Below are positions 8,227 to 18,371 of a stretch of DNA of 64,000 nucleotides, piece after piece. Numbering within the stretch: the stretch's first letter is position 1; each line of letters starts with the position of its first letter. The stretch is from Flavobacterium johnsoniae (GTDB taxonomy: Bacteria > Bacteroidota > Bacteroidia > Flavobacteriales > Flavobacteriaceae): contig NZ_CP103794.1 of assembly GCF_030388325.1 (NCBI RefSeq), forward strand, positions 2,294,001-2,358,000. The letters run 5' to 3'. Under the pieces are notes generated by a model. The model was not told the origin of the DNA and ran no database searches. It saw nothing but the letters and a program-made list of their open reading frames with translations. The translations under genes were made by a program, and so were the position numbers.

Positions 8227-11200
8227 TTATTCATTATATAATTTATTTATCTTATTAAATGCCTCTTTAGCTAACAATTCGGTCACGGTTTTATTAAAAT
8301 CCTTCTCCTCCATATATCGAGCAAAAATATCTTCATTTTGATCAATGCGTTCAATGAATAATTGTTGAAGTATACTTTTAAACATCAAGGTAAATTTATC
8401 TTGGGGATTAGCTTGTGCCGCTATTATAATGTCTTCGTTTTGTATAGCTGATTCAACAATTTGGTCAAAGAAATATTGGTCAGCTTGTGTAAAATCAGTT
8501 CCAAAGCGTGTATTGACTACATCAACAATTCTTGAAAAAGGAACATGTTCTTCACGTACCATACCTGAAGCTACATCAGTAGGACCATCTAATTTATAGT
8601 ACTTGTCGATATTTAGACTTATTGAACCCTCACTTATTTTTTGTAAACGATAATATTCTAATCGGATGGTATCATCAAAGCTGTAGTTTGGGCCAGTATT
8701 TCTTTTAGGTAATTTATTGGATAAATGCCTTAAATAGACAAATAGCTTTTCTAGATCGGAATCTTGATAAGGTATTATTTGACTTAAAAAAGCATATAAA
8801 TTCTTATATGCAATTATTTTTCCTCTCCATAATTCAGCTTCTTCACCTTGCTCTTTTAAAAAGAATCGAAATTTTTCAACTGGAAAATCTAATACATGGT
8901 TCATCTCTTCATGATCCTTGTTGCTTTGTTTTTCTTTAGGTTTAAAGTAGATTGTTGTAAATTTATCAATATCCTCCTGGGTGAAAATATCTGCTATCAA
9001 TAATTCTTGCTGGATTCTGTATAAGTTAGCAGGATCTGCTTCCCGACCTAGTAAAGCACCATCATGATAAGTTTTGAAAGCAGCTTGTATTTCTTCTCGG
9101 GCATTGACAAAATCTAATACGAATGTATCCTCTTTTAGTGGGTGTATACGATTTAATCTAGACAAAGTCTGAACCGCTTGAATTCCTGATAATCGTTTAT
9201 CAACGTACATAGTATGTAACAAAGGTTGATCAAATCCCGTTTGATACTTTTCTGCTACTAATAAGATACTGTATTCTGAAGTCGCAAAATTTTCAGGTAA
9301 ATCTTTTTCCTTTATACCATTATTCATTTCTACTTCAGTATAAACAGTGTCAGGTATTTTGTCGTCTTTTACTTCTCCCGAAAAAGCTACTAGAGATTTA
9401 ATATTATAGCCTTTAGTTTTAATAATTTTATCAAAGCTTTGTTTATATCGAACTGCTTCTAAACGAGAGCTAGTTACTACCATAGCTTTTGCTTTACCTC
9501 CAATTTTATGCCTTGTCGATTGATAAAAATGTTCTACCATAATTTCTGTTTTCTGAGCAATATTATGCGGATGTAAACGCATGAAGCGACTTAATGCTTT
9601 AGCCGCTTTCTTTCGTTCTACTTTTGGATCATCCTCTGATGATTTTACCAACTTGTAAAATGTAGAATAAGAGGTGTAATTTTCTAAAACGTCCAAAATA
9701 AAACCTTCTTCAATTGCTTGACGCATAGTGTATTTATGAAGTGGCTCTCCATTAGTTGCAAATAATTTAATTGTTTTATGTTTTGGAGTTGCTGTAAATG
9801 CAAAAAAACTAATATTTTTTTGTTTACCTCGTTTCGCCATATTACGATATAAAGCAACCAAGCTATCTTCATTTTCTTCAGTAGCTTTTTCCTTAGCTTC
9901 GTTAGCTAAATTTTCACCTCCTAAAACTTCTTTTAAATCAGCTGCCGTTTCACCCGATTGAGAACTATGTGCTTCATCTACCAAAATGGCGTAATTTTTG
10001 GTCTTTAATAAACCTCTCGTTTCATCACCTCGTGCCTCTTCTAATTTTCGTAATTGTTCTGTAACAAACGGAAATTTTTGTAATGTAGTTATAATTATAG
10101 GTACTCCGTTTTCTAATGCTTCAGCTAATTGTTTTGAATTTTTATTTATTTTTAAAACGACTCCCTTTTTATGCTCAAATTGATAAATAGTATCTTGTAA
10201 TTGTCTGTCTAACACAACACGATCTGTAATTACAACTACTGAATCAAATAACTTGGTATTGTCAGCTTTGTGCAACGAAGACAAACGATGAGCTACCCAG
10301 GCAATTGTATTACTTTTACCGCTACCTGCCGAATGTTCAATCAAATAATTGGTTCCCACATCATCATGTAACGATTTTTCGATCATGGCTCGAACTGCTT
10401 GTAACTGATGATAACGAGGAAAAATCATAGTTTCTTTTTTGACTTTTCTTCCTTCTTCAGTTATTCTGTCTTCAATTTGCAAATGGATAAATTTACCTAA
10501 AATATCCATTAAACGATCTTTTTGTAATACCTCTTTCCAAAGGTATCCCGTCTTATAACTTAATCCTTCAAAATCAATAGGATTACCAGCGCCTCCCTCA
10601 TTTCCTTTATTAAAAGGAAGAAAATAAGTTGCTTCTTTTGCTAAACGAGTTGTCATTTCAACTACCTCGGTATCGACAGCAAAATGTACTAAGGTTCTTT
10701 TCTTAAATTCAAATAGCAATTCACGAGGATCACGATCATTTTGATATTGCTTCTTAGCATTATTAATATTCTGATTTGATAATGGATTTTTGAGCTCTAA
10801 TGTAATCAAGGGAATACCATTAAGACTTAAAACAACGTCAATTGAATTTGGATTACGGTTGCTGTAATATAATTGACGTGTAATACCAAATATGTTCTTG
10901 TTGTAATTCGATAAAACCTCTTCATTCATAGAATGGGAAGGTTTAAAATACGCTAATTGTAATTGTTTGCCATAACATTTAAAACCATGACGCAAAGTTG
11001 ATAGTACGCCATGAAGCTCAATCCATTTGATTAGGTCATAAATAATTTGATTCCCAGTATTATTACCCAAAATAGACTGTAACTTCTCCCATGTTTTAGA
11101 TTGTGTTTCCTTTATAAATGCAATAATAGTTTCAGGAAATAACGCTTTGTCCTTTGCATATGAGGAATTTGGCTTATTTACATAGCCACAATCTAATAAT

Positions 11201-11253
11201 ATCTCTTCTATGCTATTTTCAAATGCTATTTCTTTAGTTTGGGGATTACTCAT
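8227..11253 (-). CDS. hsdR: Type I restriction enzyme R subunit (HsdR)
   Basis: This 1008-residue protein is the motor and nuclease subunit of a type I restriction-modification complex. The N-terminal nuclease shows SIDVVLSLNGIPLITLELKN, the D...ExK pattern of PD-(D/E)XK enzymes. The SF2 helicase motor has HSAGSGKSNT (Walker A), VDEAHSSQSG (DEAH box), FAFTATPK (motif III) and LSRLNRIHP (motif VI). The length is normal. Its ATG overlaps the stop of the PtuB-like gene (ATGA), so it is coupled to the Septu-like insert rather than directly to hsdS. It should translocate DNA and cut sites left unmodified by HsdM and HsdS. Confidence 0.96.
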   Translation of the reverse strand: MSNPQTKEIAFENSIEEILLDCGYVNKPNSSYAKDKALFPETIIAFIKETQSKTWEKLQSILGNNTGNQIIYDLIKWIELHGVLSTLRHGFKCYGKQLQLAYFKPSHSMNEEVLSNYNKNIFGITRQLYYSNRNPNSIDVVLSLNGIPLITLELKNPLSNQNINNAKKQYQNDRDPRELLFEFKKRTLVHFAVDTEVVEMTTRLAKEATYFLPFNKGNEGGAGNPIDFEGLSYKTGYLWKEVLQKDRLMDILGKFIHLQIEDRITEEGRKVKKETMIFPRYHQLQAVRAMIEKSLHDDVGTNYLIEHSAGSGKSNTIAWVAHRLSSLHKADNTKLFDSVVVITDRVVLDRQLQDTIYQFEHKKGVVLKINKNSKQLAEALENGVPIIITTLQKFPFVTEQLRKLEEARGDETRGLLKTKNYAILVDEAHSSQSGETAADLKEVLGGENLANEAKEKATEENEDSLVALYRNMAKRGKQKNISFFAFTATPKHKTIKLFATNGEPLHKYTMRQAIEEGFILDVLENYTSYSTFYKLVKSSEDDPKVERKKAAKALSRFMRLHPHNIAQKTEIMVEHFYQSTRHKIGGKAKAMVVTSSRLEAVRYKQSFDKIIKTKGYNIKSLVAFSGEVKDDKIPDTVYTEVEMNNGIKEKDLPENFATSEYSILLVAEKYQTGFDQPLLHTMYVDKRLSGIQAVQTLSRLNRIHPLKEDTFVLDFVNAREEIQAAFKTYHDGALLGREADPANLYRIQQELLIADIFTQEDIDKFTTIYFKPKEKQSNKDHEEMNHVLDFPVEKFRFFLKEQGEEAELWRGKIIAYKNLYAFLSQIIPYQDSDLEKLFVYLRHLSNKLPKRNTGPNYSFDDTIRLEYYRLQKISEGSISLNIDKYYKLDGPTDVASGMVREEHVPFSRIVDVVNTRFGTDFTQADQYFFDQIVESAIQNEDIIIAAQANPQDKFTLMFKSILQQLFIERIDQNEDIFARYMEEKDFNKTVTELLAKEAFNKINKLYNE

Positions 11254-11969
11254 TTCTTTCTAGCGAATTTAAGTTTTTTTTCTAGTTTTAATAAATAAAC
11301 TAAATGTTCTTGCAAAGCATGTTTTAATGGAATACAAAATTCAGCATACTTACCTCCTGAAATTTTATCAATTTCTGAAATTGCTTGAGTGGTTTTTGCT
11401 TTTTTAATAGGAGCTGCTTTCCCTATAAACTTATCAATAGCATTTTTTCTATCTTCAATTAATATAGGATGTCTTAATCCTAATAATTCAATAGTATTAT
11501 TACCCCTATCTGTAACTCCTTCAACGTCACCTGATTTTGTGTATTTAAAATGATCTTCACAATTAGTTTGAAGAGGTAAGATATAATCGTCACCATTATT
11601 AACCCAATTATCATCTTTTTTAATCGCTCCAAAATATTTGTGTTTAGGAATTCCCTTAGGTGCTACTTTAGGAAAACAGGCAACCATATTAGAATAATCT
11701 AAATCAGAAACAGTTTCAATACCTTCTTCCATATGATTTCTGCACAATTCTTCAGGTTTTAGGTGTTCTATATGGCATGAGTCTAAGCCAATTCTTTTTA
11801 ATGTATAAGCACATATAAAACCTTGTTCTTTTAATAATGCTTTTTTTATTGGTTTTCTTTCGGCAGTACCTAAACCAGTATCATAACGCATTTGAATACC
11901 TGCTTTTTCATTTTCAAGTTTTGTTTGAATAAAACTTGCTGGTTCATCTCCTTTAGTTATTCTCTTCAT
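11250..11969 (-). CDS. ptuB: PtuB-like HNH nuclease (TIGR02646 type)
   Basis: From the ATG at 11969 this is a 239-residue HNH nuclease. Cys53 and Cys65 precede HIEH at residues 66-69, and SNMVACFP follows, as in the TIGR02646/PtuB family. A 12-residue longer frame starts at 12005, but the 11969 start (MKRITKGDEP) resembles the usual N-terminus of this family and gives a 17-base overlap with the ATPase gene. In Septu, PtuB is the DNA-cutting partner released or activated by the PtuA ATPase. Its stop overlaps the hsdR start. Assignment by motif and partner is strong; the gene symbol follows the Septu system. Confidence 0.85.
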   Translation of the reverse strand: MKRITKGDEPASFIQTKLENEKAGIQMRYDTGLGTAERKPIKKALLKEQGFICAYTLKRIGLDSCHIEHLKPEELCRNHMEEGIETVSDLDYSNMVACFPKVAPKGIPKHKYFGAIKKDDNWVNNGDDYILPLQTNCEDHFKYTKSGDVEGVTDRGNNTIELLGLRHPILIEDRKNAIDKFIGKAAPIKKAKTTQAISEIDKISGGKYAEFCIPLKHALQEHLVYLLKLEKKLKFARKK

Positions 11970-13215
11970 CTTCAAATAATTCAAGGTGAGCCATCTGTGC
12001 TTCAAACATTACCCATTCAGATAGATCTAAATTCTGAGCTTTGTACTTTTCAATTAAAGTTCGTGCTTCATCGAATTCAATATCATTGATTAGTTTTTGG
12101 ACGGCAGCAATAGCCTCATCTGATTCTTTTAAGCGATCACTATCTTCCATTATAAATTTTAATATCCAATTAATATCCAATCCAAAGCTTTTAATGGTTT
12201 GGTCAACTTCAAAATTTTTAATGATTTGTATATTCTCGGGAAGAACTGAGGATATAATTTGTGGCGAATGCGTAGTTGCTATAAATTGGCAATTAGGAAA
12301 TGTTCGTTTTAAATCGCTGACTACGGTACGTTGCCATTTAGGATGTAAGTGTAAATCCAATTCATCTATTAAAATTACAGCTTCTCCATACAATGGATTT
12401 TCTAATGTTGCATTAGCTATTGTTAATCTTCGAGCTATATCTAAAACTACTGTTAATAGAGATCTTTCTCCATCTGATAGTTGTTGTAAACTTAATGTTT
12501 TCTTATTTTTAATGATACTAAAAGTGTTTTTTTCGCCTCTCAAATCTTTAATAACTGAAAGATTAGAAAAACCTGGTAAAAAAGTATAGATTGCCTCTTT
12601 AATAGTATTTATTTTAATTAATAAATCAGGCTTTTCAATAGCTAATGCCTCTTGTGCTAAAAACCAATCTGCAAACAATCGAATTGAAAATTCTCTCTTA
12701 TTATGTAAAGCATCTGCAAAAGCTATCGCTTGTCCACCAACTGTTTGACTTTTAGATGCTTTTTCTTCATTCATTAAAGAACGATGTGAGGAAAAAAAAA
12801 TCCCTAAAGGTTGATTTGTTTGATTTTTATGCTCTTTAGAAATTGTCGGTTTAAATACAGGTTCATTATTAACTTCAAAAGTTTGATTTCTTATATCTTC
12901 AGTCTCTACAACTTTTGTACTCGCTTTTTGTTTAGTTAAGACAAACGAATAATCGCTTGTACCTAAACTAAGTGAAGCATTTAATTGTAAACTTTCTTTT
13001 TCAATTTGAATATCATAACTATCAAAATGATCTTTTTTGTTTTTGGAAACTGTTGATTCTGGTAATAAATGAGAAAGAACAACTCTTAAACTTTCTAAAA
13101 CAGTCGTCTTTCCCACACCATTAATTCCAACAATCAAATTAAAACCGGTTTGAAACTCTAATTTAGCATGTGTAAAACCACGTACATTGGTTAATTCTAA
13201 GGTGTTTATTTTCAT
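11953..13215 (-). CDS. ptuA: PtuA-like AAA/ABC-type ATPase
   Basis: A 420-residue SMC/RecF-like ATPase. The Walker A GINGVGKTT lies at residues 30-38, LQQLSDGERSLL is the ABC signature, AVILIDELDLHLHP the Walker B, and FIATTHSPQII the switch histidine region. Followed directly by a TIGR02646-type HNH gene, it matches the PtuA-PtuB pair of Septu, where the ATPase holds the nuclease until phage infection. It begins nine bases after hsdS and overlaps the PtuB gene by 17 bases, so the pair sits between hsdS and hsdR in one operon. An OLD-like nuclease domain is not present. Confidence 0.87.
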   Translation of the reverse strand: MKINTLELTNVRGFTHAKLEFQTGFNLIVGINGVGKTTVLESLRVVLSHLLPESTVSKNKKDHFDSYDIQIEKESLQLNASLSLGTSDYSFVLTKQKASTKVVETEDIRNQTFEVNNEPVFKPTISKEHKNQTNQPLGIFFSSHRSLMNEEKASKSQTVGGQAIAFADALHNKREFSIRLFADWFLAQEALAIEKPDLLIKINTIKEAIYTFLPGFSNLSVIKDLRGEKNTFSIIKNKKTLSLQQLSDGERSLLTVVLDIARRLTIANATLENPLYGEAVILIDELDLHLHPKWQRTVVSDLKRTFPNCQFIATTHSPQIISSVLPENIQIIKNFEVDQTIKSFGLDINWILKFIMEDSDRLKESDEAIAAVQKLINDIEFDEARTLIEKYKAQNLDLSEWVMFEAQMAHLELFEDEENN

Positions 13216-13224
13216 ATTTTATAG

Positions 13225-14538
13225 TTAAATTTCTATTTCACCATTGATAGCAGCTGATATAATGGCAGTTCGTTTTTCTTTTAATAGGTCGATTGTTGTC
13301 TTTATCTTATTTGTAATTTTATCAAACCTCAAACATTCTTTATCAAGAAATTTTACAATTTCTTTCTGACTCTCTATAGATTGCGGAAAAGAGATTGAGA
13401 AATTCTTGATGTTTTCAAAAGAAATTGCTTCTCGACCACCTCCGTATTGGAGTAAATCGATTTGATACTGTCCTACCAATGAAATGATTACAAAGTGCAA
13501 GTATCTATATAAAATCTTCTTGTTAACTCTTATGATGCAAACATGTTGATTAATGTTAGCTTCTATGTCTAAATTGAAATAATAACATCTTCCAATTGAA
13601 CCACCTGTAATATTTAACAGCAAATCTCCCTTTTGTACTTGAGAAGATCTCATTTCTTTATGTATATCTTCAGGAATAAACGTTTCATCATTCAATCTTA
13701 ATCCATCATTGTATATGTTTTGACTTCTCAAGAACAAAATGCCTGTATCTGTATAAATGTTTGCTCCTCCTAAAGGCGTTACCCCACTTCCTATTTTTTT
13801 TGTTAAAAATTTTAGTCTTTCAAGATTCCAACAATTCGGAATTTCACCCAACCACTCAATTCCTGAGTCTTTCATTGCTGTATTTAGGTCTAAACCTTTA
13901 GTAACCGATTGATTGATAATGGTTTTTCTCTTTTCTTCAAACAGTGCTATAAGTTTTGTTTTGTTTTCAATTAATAAGTCTATTTTCATTACTTCTTTGT
14001 CTAAAAACGTTACAATTTTGTTTTGTTTGGATATTGATGGCAGTGGCAGCTTATATTTTCCAATAGCATCTTTGGGTATTCCAAATCTAGTAACACCAGT
14101 TGCTTCAATTTCTAATTGGAGTCTATGCTCTTTTGATTCAAACGAATAATATAAAAATTTTGGAGTAATTAAATCTGTTTTGGGTCTCAATAAAGCCAAA
14201 TGATAACCACAAACGGTAATATTTTCAAAATCCCCCGATACAATTGCAGGAATTCCAATATCGTTCCAACTTTCGGAATCTTTTGTAATTAACACATCTC
14301 CTCTTTGAATTAGAAATTTTTCTATTTCATTTTCAGTTGCGGAGCCTTTCATGAAGTCTAGGTCAGATGTAATGTAAGTGTTTTTATAAACGTCCATATA
14401 GTTACAAAGTCTTACTTTATCTTCATTATCCTTCACTATTTTATCAACAGGGGATATACGGTAATTGGCCACATGAAAGAGTGGTACTATTTTTCTATCA
14501 GGCGAAATCTTATTTTGCCAATCTAAATAATTACTCAT
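13225..14538 (-). CDS. hsdS: Type I restriction specificity subunit (HsdS)
   Basis: This 437-residue protein has the two-repeat design of HsdS: a first target-recognition domain, a conserved helix (EVMKIDLLIENKTKLIALFEEKR), a second target-recognition domain beginning SGIEWLGEIPNCWNLERLK, and a closing helix (FDKITNKIKTTIDLLKEKR). LPLPSISKQNKIVTFLDKE is the usual end of the first domain. It sets the bipartite DNA target for both methylation and cleavage. The gene starts two bases after hsdM. No second specificity gene or inverted repeats for shuffling were seen nearby, so no evidence of phase variation. Confidence 0.95.
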   Translation of the reverse strand: MSNYLDWQNKISPDRKIVPLFHVANYRISPVDKIVKDNEDKVRLCNYMDVYKNTYITSDLDFMKGSATENEIEKFLIQRGDVLITKDSESWNDIGIPAIVSGDFENITVCGYHLALLRPKTDLITPKFLYYSFESKEHRLQLEIEATGVTRFGIPKDAIGKYKLPLPSISKQNKIVTFLDKEVMKIDLLIENKTKLIALFEEKRKTIINQSVTKGLDLNTAMKDSGIEWLGEIPNCWNLERLKFLTKKIGSGVTPLGGANIYTDTGILFLRSQNIYNDGLRLNDETFIPEDIHKEMRSSQVQKGDLLLNITGGSIGRCYYFNLDIEANINQHVCIIRVNKKILYRYLHFVIISLVGQYQIDLLQYGGGREAISFENIKNFSISFPQSIESQKEIVKFLDKECLRFDKITNKIKTTIDLLKEKRTAIISAAINGEIEI

Positions 14539-14540
14539 AC

Positions 14541-16523
14541 TTAATTATTTAATAGCTCTAGAATTTCATTTTCAACAATATTTAATTCCTTGTTGATAAT
14601 ATCCAAGGAACGATTATTATCTGTTTTGAAGAAATAACGATTAAAATTGATTTCGTAGCCCACTTTATCTTTTGATCTATCCATCCAAGCATCAGGTACA
14701 AATGGCAATACTTCGTTTTTAAAATATTCTCTTATGTTTATTTTCAAAGGAATGTTTTCAAAATCACGTAAATCAGGATCAGCTTCGAATTCATCTTTGC
14801 CTTTTTGTACTTTTTCCGCTTCAGCATCTTTGATTGTAAAAACACTACGAAAAAGATTCAATTCCTTTGCGGACCATTTTTTTTGGTTTATTTTTTTTAT
14901 TTCCTTTAATACTTTAGTCCAATTCATTAAAGGTTCGCGACCTAGCTTTATGTCAATCGCTTGTATATCATCTAGTAAATGAGGACAAGCATCTAAAAAT
15001 GCAGATTTTCCTTCTAAAGACATTTGGTATTTTAAACGTAATGGTCGCTCTACGGTCACCCTTGTAAAGCCGAAATCCTTATTATCAAAATTTTTAGTGT
15101 TTGTAGTATTCTGATATCGACCATACTCTTTTGTAATCATTTTTATTTGATCGGGTTCAATTACATTGACAATACCGTCATCAATGTTCCCTTCGCCGAT
15201 CTTACGCCGTTTGCTTCCCTGACTCTTACGCATAGGAATATAAAATTCTCTAGCATCAAATAATTGAATTTTACCCTTTTGTTTAGTCGCTTTTCGGTTA
15301 GTTAATACCCAAATATAAGTTGTGATTCCAGTATTGTAAAACATTTGTTCTGGCAAAGCAATGATGCCTTCTAGCCAATCATTTTCAATAATCCATTTAC
15401 GAATATCACTTTCTCCTGATCCAGCTCCTCCAGAAAACATGGGTGAACCGCTAAATACAACAGCTAGTCGAGAGCCAAACTTTTTGTTAGTAGGCTCATA
15501 AGGCTCAAACTTACTAATCATATGCTGCAAAAACAGCAAAGCACCATCATTAACGCGAGGTAAACCTGCTATAAAACGTCCAGTCTTGTCGCGATCAATT
15601 TGCGATTTTTGCTTTTTCCAATCTACACCAAATGGTGGATTAGCAATCAAATAGTCAAATTTGTTCTCTGAAAATTGATCATCAATTAAGGTATCACCGT
15701 ATTTAATAGTGTCTTCAAATTTGGAAGAACTTTCATTTTTAATCAATAAATCGGCTGCTGCAGTAGCAAAAGCACGTTTATTATAATCTTGTCCATATGC
15801 TACCAATATGGCTTCATGGTTAAGCTCTTTTACATGATTTTTAGCTTCAGACAACATGCCTCCTGTGCCGCAGGTAGGATCTAATATCTCACGAATAACC
15901 GATTTGCCTTGCAAAAAATTATCATCATCAATAAACAAAAGGTTTACCATTAATTTGATAATTTCGCGTGGTGTAAAGTGATCTCCCGCTGTTTCGTTTG
16001 CTAATTCATTAAAGCGACGAATTAAATTTTCGAATATAAGTCCCATGTCCCTGTTTTTAACAACATTCGGATGTAAATTAACTTTCGTAAATTCGGAAAT
16101 AATTAAATACAAAATATTAGCATCATTCATTGCAAATATTTCTTTCTCAAAATCAAAAAATTCAAAAATTTGTCTGACATTCGGTGAAAAACCATTAATG
16201 TAGCTAACCAAATCCTGAGCAATGCTATCAGGAGCACCTTTTAATTTTTCAAAGGTAAAAGGAGAGGTATTATAAAATTTTTGTCCAGTAATTTTTTCAA
16301 GTTTAGAACTTAATAGGGAAGGCGAAACATCATTATGATATTTTTGCTTTAAGTTTTCATATTCTTTAAGTACTTTATCTTTTGTGCTTTCTAAAACAGA
16401 ATCAAAACGACGTAAAACAGTCATAGGTAACATAACACGTTCATATTGTGGAGGTCTGTACGGTCCACGTAATAAATCTGCTATATCCCAAATAAATTTT
16501 ATATGTTGTTGATGTGAGGTCAT
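14541..16523 (-). CDS. hsdM: Type I DNA methyltransferase subunit (HsdM)
   Basis: A 660-residue N6-adenine methyltransferase and the first gene of the leftward operon. An N-terminal helical HsdM domain (residues 1-160) leads to the SAM motif DPTCGTGGMLSEA and the catalytic NPPFGVDW. RRFNELANETAGDHFTPREI is the conserved HsdM region between them. The length is slightly above typical HsdM because of a C-terminal extension. With HsdS it protects host DNA. The upstream region (16524-16675) holds the likely operon promoter, but no clear TAnnTTTG element was picked out. Confidence 0.96.
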   Translation of the reverse strand: MTSHQQHIKFIWDIADLLRGPYRPPQYERVMLPMTVLRRFDSVLESTKDKVLKEYENLKQKYHNDVSPSLLSSKLEKITGQKFYNTSPFTFEKLKGAPDSIAQDLVSYINGFSPNVRQIFEFFDFEKEIFAMNDANILYLIISEFTKVNLHPNVVKNRDMGLIFENLIRRFNELANETAGDHFTPREIIKLMVNLLFIDDDNFLQGKSVIREILDPTCGTGGMLSEAKNHVKELNHEAILVAYGQDYNKRAFATAAADLLIKNESSSKFEDTIKYGDTLIDDQFSENKFDYLIANPPFGVDWKKQKSQIDRDKTGRFIAGLPRVNDGALLFLQHMISKFEPYEPTNKKFGSRLAVVFSGSPMFSGGAGSGESDIRKWIIENDWLEGIIALPEQMFYNTGITTYIWVLTNRKATKQKGKIQLFDAREFYIPMRKSQGSKRRKIGEGNIDDGIVNVIEPDQIKMITKEYGRYQNTTNTKNFDNKDFGFTRVTVERPLRLKYQMSLEGKSAFLDACPHLLDDIQAIDIKLGREPLMNWTKVLKEIKKINQKKWSAKELNLFRSVFTIKDAEAEKVQKGKDEFEADPDLRDFENIPLKINIREYFKNEVLPFVPDAWMDRSKDKVGYEINFNRYFFKTDNNRSLDIINKELNIVENEILELLNN

Positions 16524-16675
16524 AATTATTTAAATTGCAAGTGTCGTTTTTTATAATAAAACTGAAAGGTAAAAATAGAAAAAAAACAGTACTTATAGTG
16601 GTTTTATTAACTATGAATACAGAAAGATTTCATATAAAGTGGGCTGTACATTTTTTAGCTCCAGGATAATTGTTT

Positions 16676-17920
16676 TTAAACACCTCTATAAATTCTTCTT
16701 TTCTTTTTTTGTTTAAACTTTTTTGATACATAATCATTTATTTTCTCACCTCGAAGAAGTATATCTGCCAGATTTTCTTTCGCATAAGCATTTGAATCTA
16801 AATTTTGTAGTTTTTCTGAACTATCTAAATTGGTGTTCTGGCATTTTTTTTCTAGCGTAAGAATATTCATTGCACAGCTTTCTTGAATTCCTTTTGCACC
16901 GAACTCTTTTCCGATATCACTTCCATTGATAACAGATTGCGTTTTAAAATCGATAAAAGTAATGCCATAAAGCTTCCCCTCATTGCTTTTTCTTAATATA
17001 GTATGAATTGCTTCATCTTTGAGCCTTTCGGATAATCTCTCTACAGAAGTCATTCTCTCATCAAAGAAAGCCTGTCTCAAAGCATTTCTAACATGTTTTT
17101 TGCAGTAGTGCTTCTTTGTTTCATTTACCTTGAATTTTTCCTCCAGAAATTTTAAGGTAGGTCTGCTGTCGAATTCGCTTGCTTTTATCGGCATGCCTAT
17201 CGGTTTTGAATTCTGGTCAAGTATCTTGTAAAGCAGTCCGTTGTTTTTAAAAACTCTTGATTCCTCGCTTCCTCTGTCAGCATGAACATTATAGAGATTT
17301 AAAACCGCGTTGAGTTCAGGCAGGCTTGAATATTTGTAATCAAATAAAACTTTGTTTAAAACTGAATTGATCGCCTTTTTGGACTCTGCTTTTCCGTATT
17401 GGACTCTGCCGACATCTATTGGATTTAACGAAAATTGTTCTTTCTGTTTTCTTCCTTCGGCTTTTACAAGCCCGAACATTTCTTCAATTTCTTTTCGGGC
17501 AGGCTCTGATTTTCTGATCCCTAATAAATGAAGATCGATTCTTTTTCCGTCTCTCTGAATGTTGTTTGTTACAATATGACAATGGGGATGCCCCGCATCA
17601 TAATGCTGGTATACCAGATAAGGTTGTCTGCCGAAGCCCAGTTTTTCCATATAAGTGTCTGCAATTTCAGCCAGTTTTTCTTTCGAATGATTCTCCGAAG
17701 GATCAAAGTTGAGCGAGATATGCACTGAATTCCGCTTCGTATTGGTATTGAGTTCTGCCAGTTTCAGAAAGCGGTTTAATTTTGAAGTGAAATTCAGTTT
17801 TTCCAGTTCCAGCGGATAATTAACCGCGCTAATGCATTCCGCTTTTCCGATATCAACTTTATTTTCGTTGTAATTTAGAATGCCTCTTATGGACGAGCTT
17901 GTTTTTATCACTGCAACCAT
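16676..17920 (-). CDS. Relaxase / mobilisation nuclease
   Basis: A 414-residue relaxase. Motif III is seen as HYDAGHPHCH at residues 106-115, giving the three metal-binding histidines, and Tyr17 in the N-terminal ILNYNENK context is a candidate catalytic tyrosine. This is the layout of the Bacteroidota MobB/BmgA-like relaxases (PF03432). It would nick oriT and lead the strand into the recipient, using transfer machinery supplied elsewhere, since no type IV secretion genes are in the window. It overlaps the mobC-like gene by 13 bases. The stretch 16.7-18.3 kb reads visibly richer in G and C than the neighbouring defence genes, a sign of separate origin. Confidence 0.9.
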   Translation of the reverse strand: MVAVIKTSSSIRGILNYNENKVDIGKAECISAVNYPLELEKLNFTSKLNRFLKLAELNTNTKRNSVHISLNFDPSENHSKEKLAEIADTYMEKLGFGRQPYLVYQHYDAGHPHCHIVTNNIQRDGKRIDLHLLGIRKSEPARKEIEEMFGLVKAEGRKQKEQFSLNPIDVGRVQYGKAESKKAINSVLNKVLFDYKYSSLPELNAVLNLYNVHADRGSEESRVFKNNGLLYKILDQNSKPIGMPIKASEFDSRPTLKFLEEKFKVNETKKHYCKKHVRNALRQAFFDERMTSVERLSERLKDEAIHTILRKSNEGKLYGITFIDFKTQSVINGSDIGKEFGAKGIQESCAMNILTLEKKCQNTNLDSSEKLQNLDSNAYAKENLADILLRGEKINDYVSKKFKQKKKRRIYRGV

Positions 17921-18300
17921 TTTTCTGCTATTTTCTGGGTGTGGCCTGAGACCTCTTCCATTTTGTCAAAAAGTCTTTTTCTCTGGATTTCGAAAAGATA
18001 AAGATGCCCTTTGAAATCGGGAACAGTTTTGAGCGTGTTAATCTTTCTGGCAATCTGATTTATATTATTGCCGATTGCCCGTAATTCGGAAGTAAGTAGA
18101 GCTGTCTCTTCCATCAGATCGTCCAAAGACTGGTTTCTGTATGTGGTTACAATGGGTTTGTTAAATAAGTGCCTTCTCATATGGTCACTTAATTTCCGAC
18201 AAGTGCTTGCTCTAAATCTCTTTTCCAGTTCGGCATACTCCAAAGGAGTCAATCGCAGTCCCACGATTCGTGTTCTGTTTGAATTTTCTCTTTTCATCAT
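17908..18300 (-). CDS. MobC-like relaxosome accessory protein
   Basis: This 130-residue basic protein starts with an arginine-rich stretch and the ribbon-helix-helix-like segment VGLRLTPLEYAELEKRF, then has LTSELRAIGNNINQIARKIN, the signature of MobC/BmgB mobilisation proteins (PF05713). It binds oriT and helps the relaxase to nick. It is the first gene of the mob pair. The candidate oriT palindrome lies 70-110 bases upstream of its start, the usual place. Confidence 0.88.
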   Translation of the reverse strand: MMKRENSNRTRIVGLRLTPLEYAELEKRFRASTCRKLSDHMRRHLFNKPIVTTYRNQSLDDLMEETALLTSELRAIGNNINQIARKINTLKTVPDFKGHLYLFEIQRKRLFDKMEEVSGHTQKIAEKWLQ

Positions 18301-18371
18301 CTTTCATTTTCATTGTTATCAAACTCTTTTTCTTTTAGTGTCCCCACCACCGAGTTCCGAGGCAATAGGTG

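Noticed and set aside
11250..13215. Retron with PtuAB effector
   Set aside because: No reverse transcriptase or msr/msd-like RNA region is near; the neighbours are hsdS and hsdR.
16676..18300. Self-transmissible conjugative element
   Set aside because: Relaxase and MobC are present but no type IV secretion or coupling protein genes, so mobilisable is the most that is supported.
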